From contig NC_023757.2 in assembly GCF_000499845.2 (NCBI RefSeq), positions 2,824,118 to 2,888,117 of the forward strand: a stretch of DNA of 64,000 nt. The letters run 5' to 3'. The stretch is from Phaseolus vulgaris. Lineage: Eukaryota > Streptophyta > Magnoliopsida > Fabales > Fabaceae. This document shows positions 23,870 through 35,029 of the stretch, in pieces. The translations under genes and the position numbers were made by a program. The notes under the pieces are model-generated. The model was not told the DNA's origin. It ran no database searches and worked only from the letters and a program-made list of their open reading frames with translations. How positions within the stretch are numbered: the first letter of the stretch is position 1; each line of letters opens with the position of its first letter.

Positions 23870-25400
23870 TCAACAAGTTGATACTTGATCTAAATAAATA
23901 TTAATGATGAGGATTGAGCGTAATTATTGTTGTGTTCATTGCCTAAGACGCTTGGTCTTTTTAAGGAAACCTTGTTGTATGGAAGAGAGAGAGTCACTCT
24001 CTTAAGGAGGTTCAGGCTGCTATGAGCTCGAAGAAGTTGGACTAAACATTTAAAATTAAGGCTTCTAAAGATGATCTTGTAGCAAGGTGTACCAATTATA
24101 ACAGAGGAGGTCAAAGTCGATGATGCACAATGGTGGAAATACATCGTCTATTAAGTGTTATCATTGCAAGAAGAAAGGTCACCAGAAGGTTTTGTCCAGA
24201 GAAATAGAAGAATGTTAACAACCTTGGTTCGATAAACAGTATGGACCATCTGCATTTAGTGAAGAAGCTCTAGTGGAAGATGATTATAAATCGTCACATG
24301 TCTTCATGATGTCGATTAATAGTGATGATTTTGAATGGATAATGAACTTGGGATGTTTCATGACACTAAATCGTCTATGCTTCCAACAATTTACAAAACT
24401 TGAAGGAGGTTCAGTTCTCCTAGGTGACAACAAGTCATGTAAGATAGCTAAAGTTGGAACCATCAGGTTTTCTGCATGATGGAACTTAGAGAGTGCTTGA
24501 GGAAGTTAGGTTTGTGCCTAGCTTGAAGCGCAACCTGATAACCCTTGGTGAATTTGAGAAAAGGGATATGTGTTCAAAGGAGAGAGGGGAATGTTGAAGG
24601 TGTTGAGAGGATCCATGGTAGTGATGAAAAGTATGAGGAAGAATGGCGTGTATGCCTTGAAACTTATTGTAGTGTCTAGATCAATGTCTACTATTGAGCA
24701 AACCGTCTTATCTAAGACTGAAATATGGCATAGAATCCTAAGTCATATAAGTAAAAAAGTCATAGGTGATTTGAAAAAGCAAGACTTATTTGGTAGTGAC
24801 AAAATTGAGAAGTTGGGATTTTGTGAACATTGTGTCCAAGGAAAAGCTTGTAGACTTTGTTTTAACTTATGGCAATAGAGAATAAATGGAATTTTTGACT
24901 ACATTCATATTTACCAATGAGGACCATCTTCAACTCCATGATGCTCTGATTCTATATACTTCCTATCAATAGTAGATGATTACCCAAGGAAATTATAGAT
25001 CTATGCTTAGAGGACCAAGGATGAAGCCTTTGAGAATTTCAAGAGTTGGAAGCATCTAGTTTAGAACCAAAGTGGTAAGATGGTAAAGAGGTTCAAAACT
25101 AATAATGGTCTTGAATTTTTCTCAAAATTGTTCAACACCTTTTCTAAGGAAAATGACATTGCAAGGCACCAGACAGTAGCAGGAACTCCTTAGCAGAATG
25201 ACCTAGTTGAGAGGTTCAATAGGACCCTTTTAGAAAGAGTGAGATGCAGGTTGTTGAATGTTGTAGTTCCAAAGGTGTTTTGGGCTGAAGCTACTACTAT
25301 TGTTCCCTACCTAATTAATATATATTGCTCAACAATGCTGAAGATAAAGACTCCTAAAGAAATCGGGTCAGAGAATTCTCCTTGTTAGAAAAAGAGGTCG
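23870..25400 (+). pseudogene. Degenerate Ty1/Copia gag-pol remnant
   Basis: Parts appear in Copia order. A zinc knuckle at about 24153-24195 (CYHCKKKGHQKVLS) has its last cysteine replaced by serine. A protease-like stretch at 24273-24479 reads WIMNLGC where DSG is expected and continues GGSVLLGDNKSCKI. A GAG-pre-integrase part at 24570-24870 has EIWHRILSH and CEHCVQGK. Integrase-core traces run to about 25380 with many stops and frame shifts. No reverse transcriptase follows, so the element is 3' truncated. Dead retrotransposon, no function expected. Confidence 0.85.
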
Positions 25401-27880
25401 AGTTCAAGAGAGGTTGAATTGAAATTTCAAAACTTATGAAAAATTAGAATGAATTACTTGCAGAATTAATCAACTAAAGTGAATCTAGTAAAAATTTAAC
25501 ATATTAAAATCTTTGTTACAATAAGAATAAGCTAAATTGAAACTCAAAAATACAAAGAGAAAAAGAAAAAAAATTACAATGATAAATTTTATATTTATGT
25601 AATGAAGTTACTTACGAGTCACTTTTATCACTAAATCAACTTTGAGAGTGTTACTTATGTTACATATCATTATTATAATTAATTTTAAAAAATTATATTA
25701 ATTCATTTTCAAAAACTAGAATCAAATTAGAAGCATTTAAAATAATAAAAATATTAAGAGATTACCATAATAATATTATAATGAAATAGCTCAAAATTTC
25801 AAACTCATTCAAAAGAAAAAAATTAATATAAAAAAATACAAAATACAAAAATATTAACCTGATTCAATGAATTTTAAAATGTCTATGAAACATACAAACA
25901 CATTAATAAAAACAAAAAAGTTGATCACATACATATTAAATATTAATAAAGACAAAAAGTTTGTTCAAGAGAGATAATATGATATAACATAGAAACACAT
26001 TAATAAAGACAAAAAGAATTGATCACATACACATTAATAAAGACCAAAAAAATTGATGAAGAGAGATGATATTGTGTTACTTACCAATATTATCAGATAT
26101 ATTATAAATTTTAACAAAATTTTATTAAGTTAATATTTGCAAATAAAAAAAAAAGCTATTAAAGCTTTTTATTATGTGTGTTAGTTGAAAAAAATATAAC
26201 TTTTAATAGATTTTGGAAATTTCTCTTTCTTAAAAGAAATATAAAAAGCAAAAATAAATCATAAAAAGGAACTTAGATGCGTGGCAGATGTGATGTGAAC
26301 CGTTGGATCCTCCAACCCAACGTCTGCATCACCAACTAAGAAGACTCAATTACTTCAGCATATATTATTGTGAATTATATTCTTAGAATAATTAACACAT
26401 GTTTCCGAAAATTTCTTCGTAATTAATTTAAGGATAAAAAATAAAATATATTTTTATAAGTTAACATAAATTAAGAATTTAGAAAAACTATATCAAATAA
26501 TTTTTACAAATAAATTTTAATTTAGAAAATGTAGTGTTTTTCTTATTTTTTATGGAAAAATCTCATGAATATTTTTTATTCAACGTATCTCCGAAAAAAA
26601 ATAAATCAATGTGTGTGGTACGTATTTAAAAGAAATTTATCAAAATAAAAATAAAATGAAATATTTTTTTACGGCGATAACTGTAAAAATAACATATTCT
26701 AAAGTAATTAAAAACAAATATTTCAGCTTTAATACAGTAGTGGCTTTTAATTCGGGTGGAAAAGGTCAAATTCAGAAGTTAGATGAATCAAATTAAGCAA
26801 TTAAAACTTCTTTAATAGGTTCACTTATTTGATTATTTATTGAAGTTCTCCTTAAAATATTTTCAGTTTGTTAATTTTGGATTTAATAAATATTTGTATA
26901 TTGTAAAATAAGTAAAAATAATCCTGAACATGAAATTTAAGTGTAATTATAATTCTCAGTATAACTTATTTTTATTATTATTTCTATCACTTTTTTTTAT
27001 TTAAATTGTTTTTTTTAAGTGACATAAAATAAAGAACAGTCATTAACTTTGATGAAAACAATTATATTAGTTTATTTTTGTAGATAAGATGAAGTTGAAA
27101 ATAAAATTAAAGAAAGTATCTTTGTAATTTTTTAGTTTTTTTTTCTTGTAAAAGCAGCAAGGACACTCAAATTGTGAATCTCCACCAACTTTGCCTTAAA
27201 CTTTAATCATTAACCAGAAATTAAAAAGCTTTCTTTGAGAAGGCCTTAGTCAAGAAGGGTATGATGAAATTGTAGATCCCTTTCACTCACAGGAGAGATG
27301 TTTCCATCACTGGTCAATTCCAAAATTAAACAACATTTTAGAGATCAGGGGAAAATTCATATTCCAATTTCATTATGTATCATCAATTATAAAGGACCAT
27401 TACATAACACCAATATGCAATCCACTAACCACACCAAAGAGTGATTAAATGATGTTCCTCATTCCATCATCTGTTACCCTTTAGCAAAAATAATCCATAA
27501 AAAATACCCCTTTGTTTTAAAACTGTAAAAGATCTAACTTTTTTGAAAAACAAAATTACCAAGTTGTAATTCTATTGTTTTTGTTACTTGCAACATATAA
27601 AATAACCTTATTTTTAAAAAAAAATATGTTGGCATGTGCTATTTATCATAATTATCAGGTGTGAAAAAGTTTTAAACTAAGCATTTTGGATGGAGATTAC
27701 AAGTTTCAATGATGTAGGTGGTCAGGATTTGAACTAGGTACACACAAAAATGGGCTTGAATTGATGATAGTGGATTGCCAAAAGGGTTCCACAAATGCTC
27801 CTATATTTTGACTGTTATTGGCTACTGTTAAACCACAAGGTAGGAGCTGGTTTGTTTATCATAAATGCATAAACTTTGAA
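25401..27880. other. AT-rich intergenic DNA upstream of the amino acid transporter
   Basis: 25401-27150 is very AT-rich, with short repeated words such as ATTAATAAAGAC.AAAAAG between about 25900 and 26060. No exon or complete element is recognised. From about 27160 the composition becomes more mixed, and this part probably contains the promoter of the transporter gene. Confidence 0.6.
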
Positions 27881-27885
27881 ACAAC

Positions 27886-27893
27886 TTATATAG
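27886..27893 (+). promoter_or_regulatory. Putative TATA box of the LHT-like gene
   Basis: TTATATAG lies about 105 bp upstream of the start codon at 27997, implying a transcription start near 27920 and a short leader of roughly 75-80 nt. Position and sequence fit a plant TATA box; no expression evidence. Confidence 0.45.
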
Positions 27894-27996
27894 ATAGCAC
27901 CAACCGCTTCACATAAAATTGAGTCACATTTCACCACAAGTCCTAAAGTCAAGGGGGTCATCTATCTCTGCTCTAATTTTGCAACTCAAAGGCAAA

Positions 27997-30900
27997 ATGG
28001 TCTCAGGTTCTTCTCCCCCTTCCAAGGAAATGGTACTATACTGTTATCAATGTAGTTTAGTCAATATTTCTTGTGTAAACTACACTCTTTTATTATGTCA
28101 GTTTTTTTCTTGTTCTTGTTGCATGTTCTACACTTGTAGGAAGTTCAATCAGATCAGAAATGGGTGGAGAATGGCCCCTCTCGCAATGCCAAATGGTGGT
28201 ACTCAACTTTTCACACTGTCACAGCCATGATTGGTGCTGGTGTTCTCAGCCTGCCCTATGCCATGGCTTATCTAGGATGGTAAATTGAACTTATGGCTTC
28301 AAGTCTTTGAGTTGCCACAAAGGTGGCAACTTGAGCAACATATATTACGTAACTGAGTTTCTTTTTCCTTATCTTTGAAGGGTGCCAGGGACCTTGATTT
28401 TGCTGCTAACTTGGTGCCTGACCTTAAACTCAATGTGGCAAATGATCCAACTCCATGAGTGTGTTCCGGGAACACGGTTTGATCGTTACATTGATCTTGG
28501 TAGACATGCTTTTGGACCAAAGTTAGGACCATGGATTGTGTTGCCCCAGCAACTGATTGTTCAAGTTGGGTGTGATATTGTTTATATGGTCACTGGAGGG
28601 AAGTGCCTGAAGAAGTTCATGGAGATTGCATGCACCAATTGCACTCAACTCAAGCAGTCTTACTGGATTGTCATCTTTGGTGGCATCCATTTCCTCTTGT
28701 CTCAGCTTCCCAATTTCAATTCTGTTGCAGGAGTTTCTTTAGCAGCTGCTGTGATGTCACTAAGGTACTTCTTGATTTCCACATCAGGAACCATTAGTAG
28801 CTTTAAATCAAGGCCAGTCTTTTGTATTGTTCAATATTTATCTTTCTGACTAATATGAAATGGATGTTTTGATACAAGGATCCATTTTGGCCTTAATAAA
28901 TTTTGGGACCATTGAAAACGCCACCCATGTCTTTACTTTTCTAGCAATAGCTTTCTATCATGATTACTAGTATTCAATATTTACCATTTTTGAGAGCTTG
29001 CTGAGCTGGCTTGGCATTTTGCACCCATGTAAGGAAGATTCCAGGGAAAAATAATGTTTGGATTCTTCCCTGGATAAGTTATCCATGTGAAAACTGGAAA
29101 GCATAAAAAGACCTGTCCCTGAAGCTCAGAATTTGATATGAAAACTAAATATTTTGTAGAAAGATATCAGAAAATTTACCCTTTTGGTTGTGCTTGTGAA
29201 CAAGCAGAGCCACATGACTTTTAAAACTTCGCAGAGTCGGTTGACAGCATCGAACTTTCTGAAAAGATCTTTGCCACAACACATGGTTGGTTTAGTTCAA
29301 ATAAAATATACTATTTTGACACTCATTGTTTTTGTGAATCCAGTTGCTTCTAATTAGGTTGTGTTGTTCGGTTCTCCAACAGTTTGTAATTTATATAATC
29401 TGTAATGGCTGACATAGTTTGGTCATTTCCAAGAAAAAAGGTTTTGGGACACACTTTTAACACTGGTTATTTTAGCAGTTAAGACTTAACTAGTTATTTT
29501 AACTAATAAGGTATATTTCTTAATTAGAATTCTACTGTTATAGGGTTGTTTTCACAGGAAAATTTTGTTTTTAAAAGCAGTGGCTTACTCTTTTGGTGGT
29601 TTGATTTCAGCTATTCAACTATAGCTTGGGTGGCATGTGTGGGTCGAGGCCGTGTTGAAAATGTTAGCTATGCATACAAGCAAACCAGTTCTACAGACTT
29701 AATGTTCAGAATATTCAATGCACTTGGTCAAATTTCATTTGCATTTGCTGGCCATGCAGTGACCCTTGAAATTCAGGCCACAATTCCATCAACCCCTGAG
29801 AAGCCCTCAAAGATACCAATGTGGAGAGGTGCTATTGGTGCATATTTCATCAATGCTATATGCTATTTCCCACTGGCACTAGTGGGATATTGGACCTTTG
29901 GAAGAGATGTTGAGGACAATGTGCTTATGGAATTTGACAAACCTGCATGGCTCATAGCCTCAGCTAACTTGATGGTGTTCATTCATGTTGTTGGTAGCTA
30001 CCAGGTACAAACACAGCACAAGCATATGCTTAAACTACTCTAGCATATTACCTTATTAATGTCGAGACATTGGATTCCAGGTTTATGCTATGCCTGTTTT
30101 TGACTTGATCGAGAGGTTGATGGTCAGAAGATTTAACTTCCCTCCAGGATTATCTCTTAGACTTGTTGCTAGATCAGCTTTTGTTGGTGAGATTTTCGAA
30201 ACCATCTACTTTTTGGTTTAAGAACACAGTTATCTTCCACCGAGTATTAAACATAACTAACTGGATACTCAGAAACTATGAAATTCGGACACTTCTCTTA
30301 AATAACGTGTTCATATATGACACACATATTAAACACCGACATTCATGTACTACGTATCGGTGAAGTGTCCAGTTCAAAAAATATTTGTTGGATTTTTTAC
30401 AATTCTAGTACGGTTCTAACACAATTTTAAAAAAAATACATTAATTTTCTAAAAACTCAAATTTATTGTATAAATTTTTATTATCATTATAAAATAAGGA
30501 ACGAATCATTTTTGAACCAACCATAAAAAACATCTTTCTGTTCTAAAAAAAATTTGAAACATACTTATGCACTTAAATTTTTATTGTTAATTTATATAAT
30601 TCATAATTATATAATATAAAGATATGTGTCTCAATGTCCTACATTTTAAAGATTATACATATTTTCGTGTCATATCACGTCAGTATCTGTGTTACATTAG
30701 TTTAGAACTCAAATCTGACTGAGTTAAATATTCTCATATCAGATAATACCTATGCTAGGCCATTTTCAAAATCATTTATGCTGTCATGGCAAAGCTATTT
30801 TGATAATTGATATTTGTGTTAAATGTTGCAGCTTTTACATTATTCGTTGGGGTCACATTCCCTTTCTTTGGCGATCTTCTTGGGTTCTTTGGTGGCTTTG

Positions 30901-31307
30901 GTTTTGCTCCTACTTCATACTTTGTAAAACTCTCTTACCATCTCATTTCCTCATGCTTATATCAAACTACCAAATTTACAAGACTTAATTTAGAACAGAG
31001 AAAATTAATATTGGTGTGTCTGTTGTTCAGCTTCCTAGTGTAATGTGGCTGATCATCAAGAAGCCAAAGAGATTCACCATCAACTGGTTCATCAATTGGG
31101 TAATGATTAATTTATTTCAACATTACTTAGAGAATGCAAAAATAGATTATCACAGTTCAGTGTAGTTTTGTTTTGGCATTGACCCTCAATTTTTTTTGTG
31201 TTTCTCAGGGTTCAATATATGTTGGAGTATGCATTATGTTGGTATCTACTATTGGTGGCTTAAGGAATATTGTTGCTGATTCCTCTACTTATAAGTTTTA
31301 CACCTAA
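27997..31307 (+). CDS. Lysine/histidine transporter-like amino acid permease (LHT family)
   Basis: Exons: 27997-28032, 28140-28279, 28381-28764, 29611-30004, 30081-30186, 30832-30923, 31031-31099, 31209-31307 (TAA). They join in frame to 439 aa, close to the usual length of about 440-446 aa. The protein belongs to the amino acid/auxin permease family: [20 protein letters not shown] starts the first membrane segment (about residues 27-46), followed by GVLSLPYAM (46-54), a [11 protein letters not shown] loop, [27 protein letters not shown], and a C-terminus KFYT. LHT proteins import neutral and basic amino acids with protons, generally across the plasma membrane. The start is the first ATG after the TATA-like site and is followed by a short hydrophilic N-terminus. 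From memory the nearest Arabidopsis relative is LHT-like 6 (At1g25530); substrates cannot be read from the sequence. Confidence 0.95.
28765..29610 (+). other. Intron 3 of the LHT-like gene
   Basis: 846-bp intron between the exon ending MSL and the exon beginning YSTIAW. No repeat or embedded gene recognised. Confidence 0.85.
30283..30698 (+). repeat. Dispersed about 400-bp family, copy A
   Basis: Begins CGGACACTTCTCTTAAAT, contains GTGAAGTGTCCAGTTCAAAA, AAATATTTGTTGGATTTTT and CATACTTATGCACTTAAAT, and ends near TATCTGTGTTACAT. It lies in the LHT-like intron between 30186 and 30832. Closely related copies are at 32196-32580, 43986-44408 (minus) and 57830-58236. No terminal inverted repeat or coding capacity was seen; class unknown. 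Confidence 0.75.
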
Positions 31308-32195
31308 AATATTTTATATTATTGAAAAAATATGTAAGCATAAGCACTTAATCTAGTTGATATTAGACTTGAAGTTGGTAATTATCCTATTTATGGTGTC
31401 TGTGCTCCTTCAAGCAACAAGCCTAGTCTTCTTTCTATCAGTTTATTCATTCTCTTATTGATAGCATAGATAGATTTTAATATAGAATTTACAATATCTG
31501 AATAAAGTGAATTAAGACTTGATGTGTGCAATACTTTTCTTTTTTTTTAATTTGCCCCATCACTATCAAAGAGGATACATGTGAATTTATAAAAAATATA
31601 ATATTATGAAATGTGTGATTTTCAATACATGTTCTTACGTCGAAGACTATCAATTTGTGTGACACTATATATTTATGAATGTTTTGATAGAGATTTGATA
31701 GCGAGTAGTCTGATAAACTCAATAAACTCTTGCTGAGATAGGTTTTAAATAGTGTTGATATCATATTATGAAATGTTTTTATTTCTGGTTGATTTTTGGA
31801 ACTGATGTATTATATATATAAAAGGACACAGTTTATTTTGTAACCTTTAGAAAAAAAATTAATAGCTCAAGACTTTCATTTGCAAATTGCATGGCTTTGA
31901 AAATAAGTAGTTTCCATGTATAAGATGATTTTCCTATCGCAACTGTTTACCCAAGATGATGATATTTTGTACAGTGAATAAACATTTTTTTATTGTCCTG
32001 AATTAATAGATAATTCATAATTTAATTTAAAAACGAATATTATTTATTCACAAATTTTGGAATATATATTGATTGCAGATTCAATTTTGCGAGCTTGTTA
32101 ATAATAATTTTTTTCATAAAATAATTGTATTTCATTATAAAAGAGACATTATAAGAATTTGAATCAAAGTAATTGGCTAAAGTAATTGGCTACCA

Positions 32196-32580
32196 ACACT
32201 CGTATGACACTTGTAGGACACGTATTCGTGAAGTGTCAAATTCAAAAAGTATTTGTTGGATTTCTGACAATTCTAGTACGATTCTAGCACAATTTTAAAA
32301 AGAAAAAATACATTAAATTTCTAAAAATTCAAACTTATTGTATAAATTTTTATTATGATTATAAAATTAAGAAACAAATATTTTTGAACAAGTAATGAAA
32401 AACATTTTTCTACTCTAAAAAATAATCTGGAACATACTTGTGCACATAAATCTTTATTGTCAATTTATATAATTCATAATTATATAATATATAGATCTTT
32501 GTCTCCGTGTCCTACATTTTAGATATTATACGTATCTTAGTATATGTGTCTGTAGCGTATCAGTGTTTGTGCTACATAGG
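32196..32580 (+). repeat. Dispersed about 400-bp family, copy B
   Basis: Shares with copy A the words GTGAAGTGTC.A.TTCAAAAA, TATTTGTTGGATTT, CATACTTGTGCACATAAAT and TAATTCATAATTATATAATA. Ends TGTTTGTGCTACATA. Same orientation as copies A and D. Confidence 0.75.
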
Positions 32581-33429
32581 GTAAAAGACACCTACTGCCA
32601 CTCGTATAAATCAATACTTCGTAATTATTCTACTAATTAAATATTACAATTTAATTTATTATGTATTTACCCATACTCATATATTCAGAAATAATGTATA
32701 TATTTTATAAAGAAGTTATTATCAACATATCAAATAATAACCATAAGATGATGCCCAATTTACCCTATTCATAACCCCCAACATTTTATATAATATCAAT
32801 TGATTAGGGTTATCAGCCAAATTAATTGACAATCTTATAATAAATGGGTTATAAATACCAAATAATTAATTATTTAATAATATATACTTTGTAACAAATA
32901 TTAACTACTCAATTATATTACAAAATGTTTATACTAAAAAGCCTATATTAAGATATCCCTGTGATTGGGAGAAAAATCAAATTTCAATATTTACTCTTAC
33001 ATTATTTTGTTAAAGCTATGTTTGCAAATATTTTTTCGACTTAAATATTGGAAATTCTTTGGAGGTGAATGTGATTGGATGACCTTTTATAGAGTTCTTC
33101 TCGTCAAAATTTACAACTCCACACAGAATCATCATTTGGCCAATAACTTATCATCAATACAATATCAATCATAATAAACCGGTTATATAATATGTAAAAA
33201 ATAGATAAAACACAATAAGGAAAGTTGAAATTGTATTTTAAATATCTACTACAATTTTACTTATAGTGTCGTCTTGTTTGTATAATAGTTTTAAGATTTT
33301 TTTTTGAAAGATAAGGAAGAAAGAAATTATTCAAAATATTTATACAATTCGTTTGATAACATAGATGACATCCAATTCTTAATCAACTGATTGAGTTTTA
33401 TTAAACATATTAATGCTACAAGATATAAA

Positions 33430-33770
33430 TGAGTATTGTTTTGATTTGTGGCCACACTTAGCTAACCTATAGAATATTGTTTTGAAATGTAGTTACTCCT
33501 TGTTAACCTGTAAAGTATTCACTTTGGCTAAAAACTCAAATATTATTTTGGCTCATAGCCACTCCTCGCTGACCCCACGAGTATTGTTTAATAAAGAGTC
33601 ACTCCTTGCTTAGACAAATAATATCTATTATGTGATAAAAAGATCATAAATTTTGCTCTCTAGAGAGGAGTAACATCTTTCGATGTTTACAATGTTATGT
33701 TCCCTCTACTAGTTTGCTAAATAAACTCAACAATGTTCTTACAAAGCAAAATCTTTGTTTACAATAAAAC
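33430..33770 (+). repeat. Degenerate about 40-bp tandem motif array, copy 2
   Basis: About five diverged units of GAGTATTGTTT...GTAGTTACTCCTTG.TAACC, then a tail with GTGATAAAAAGATC, GAGGAGTAACATC, GATGTTTACAATG and TTTGCTAAATAAACTCAACAATGTTC. This parallels the array and tail at 5040-5265 inside MED25. Confidence 0.55.
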
Positions 33771-34868
33771 AGAGTGAATACTCGATCATCTACAGACAAT
33801 CGTCTGATGGACTGTCTAGCAACACATAAAAATGTAAAGACAAGAATATAAATGACAGAAAAGTAAAGAGATAAAAAGAAAGTGTAATGTAAATGAAAAA
33901 CAAAAGAAATGAAACAAATTTCAGTAAAATGTAACTATCAGACCGTTTAGCCTGTAATCACTTGCTAGACCGTTTAGTGGTTGTTTTGCAGAAAATGAAA
34001 AGAATTTTAATGAAAGAATTTAGACATAATTTATAATTTATGATAAACTAATTGAGATATTCTTCTATAATTACAATTTAGTCATTGCCTTATAAAACTT
34101 CTTCTATGCATTTTGCTCAATTTGAGATACAAAGGCATAAGTACTCGGTTTCTAAAAGATGATCTAATCCTTATCCCATTATTTTTTCTCCAATTATATA
34201 CTCCTTAAGATGTCATATATATATATAGTCATTGGTTTGTGATTGTGACTTTAGAGCATCATCAATCAATTGATTGTGATTCCTCTTATTTAGCATCATC
34301 TAAATCTCATCTAGCATCATTTAAAATTCTAATACGAAGAGGTGCAAAGTCATCTTCTAGATCTAATAATTTTCTATTATTTTATAAAATGTCACTAAAT
34401 TTTACACATTTATAATTTTTTTTTTTGTCAAAATGTTGTTACTATTTATCACTTAAAAATCAAACTTCCTAAGTTAATAATTAAGATTATAAATAAAATA
34501 TTTATGAACTCTAAATAATGATATCAAAATATGATAGGTTATGTTTATTCTTCTCTATAATTCAGAGTTTGATCCATCAAAACTCTTATCAGGATTTTAT
34601 TTTATGCATAACATACCGTTTTCACAACCTAAAAGTGTTTCTACAAATAATTTTCATAACACATTATTCTAGTAATCTCTCATGGAATCCTATTTTTCCT
34701 TCAACTAGCCATTTTATTGAGGTGTTTTTATTAACATTACATATCATAAAGTTGAAATCCACCTAATTGAAACAATGTTTTGATTCCTAAATTCTATTTA
34801 TTTTTTTCGATAACAAGTGCAAAATCTTCTAATTTTTGCCATGTCGGGAACGAGTGCCAAAGATCGCG

Positions 34869-34879
34869 TACACGTGTCA
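34869..34879 (+). promoter_or_regulatory. G-box/ABRE-like site upstream of ClpS
   Basis: TACACGTGTCA contains the CACGTG core about 150 bp before the ClpS start codon. G-boxes are bound by bZIP, bHLH and related factors in light and abscisic acid responses. Function here is inferred from sequence and position only. Confidence 0.4.
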
Positions 34880-35029
34880 TTTTCTCGGGCCACCAATTTT
34901 CAATCCTAATTTTCCATTTTTTTTACTTTCTTGCTCCTCTTCGTTTATTTATTGTACTGAGAAAAACAACAAAACCCAGAGAAAAAAAAATAAAAAAATC
35001 AAAGAACTCAAACAAGGAAGAAGAGGAAA

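Larger units (their letters stand above)
31308..35029. other. Intergenic DNA between the LHT-like and ClpS genes
   Basis: Contains the 3' UTR of the transporter gene, a fragment of TRIM-like internal sequence on the minus strand (about 31685-31775), a copy of the 400-bp family and an array-family copy. From about 34800 the ClpS promoter and leader begin. The rest is AT-rich with no recognisable exon. A GDT1/UPF0016 gene, which I recall near these genes in Arabidopsis, was not found. Confidence 0.65.
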
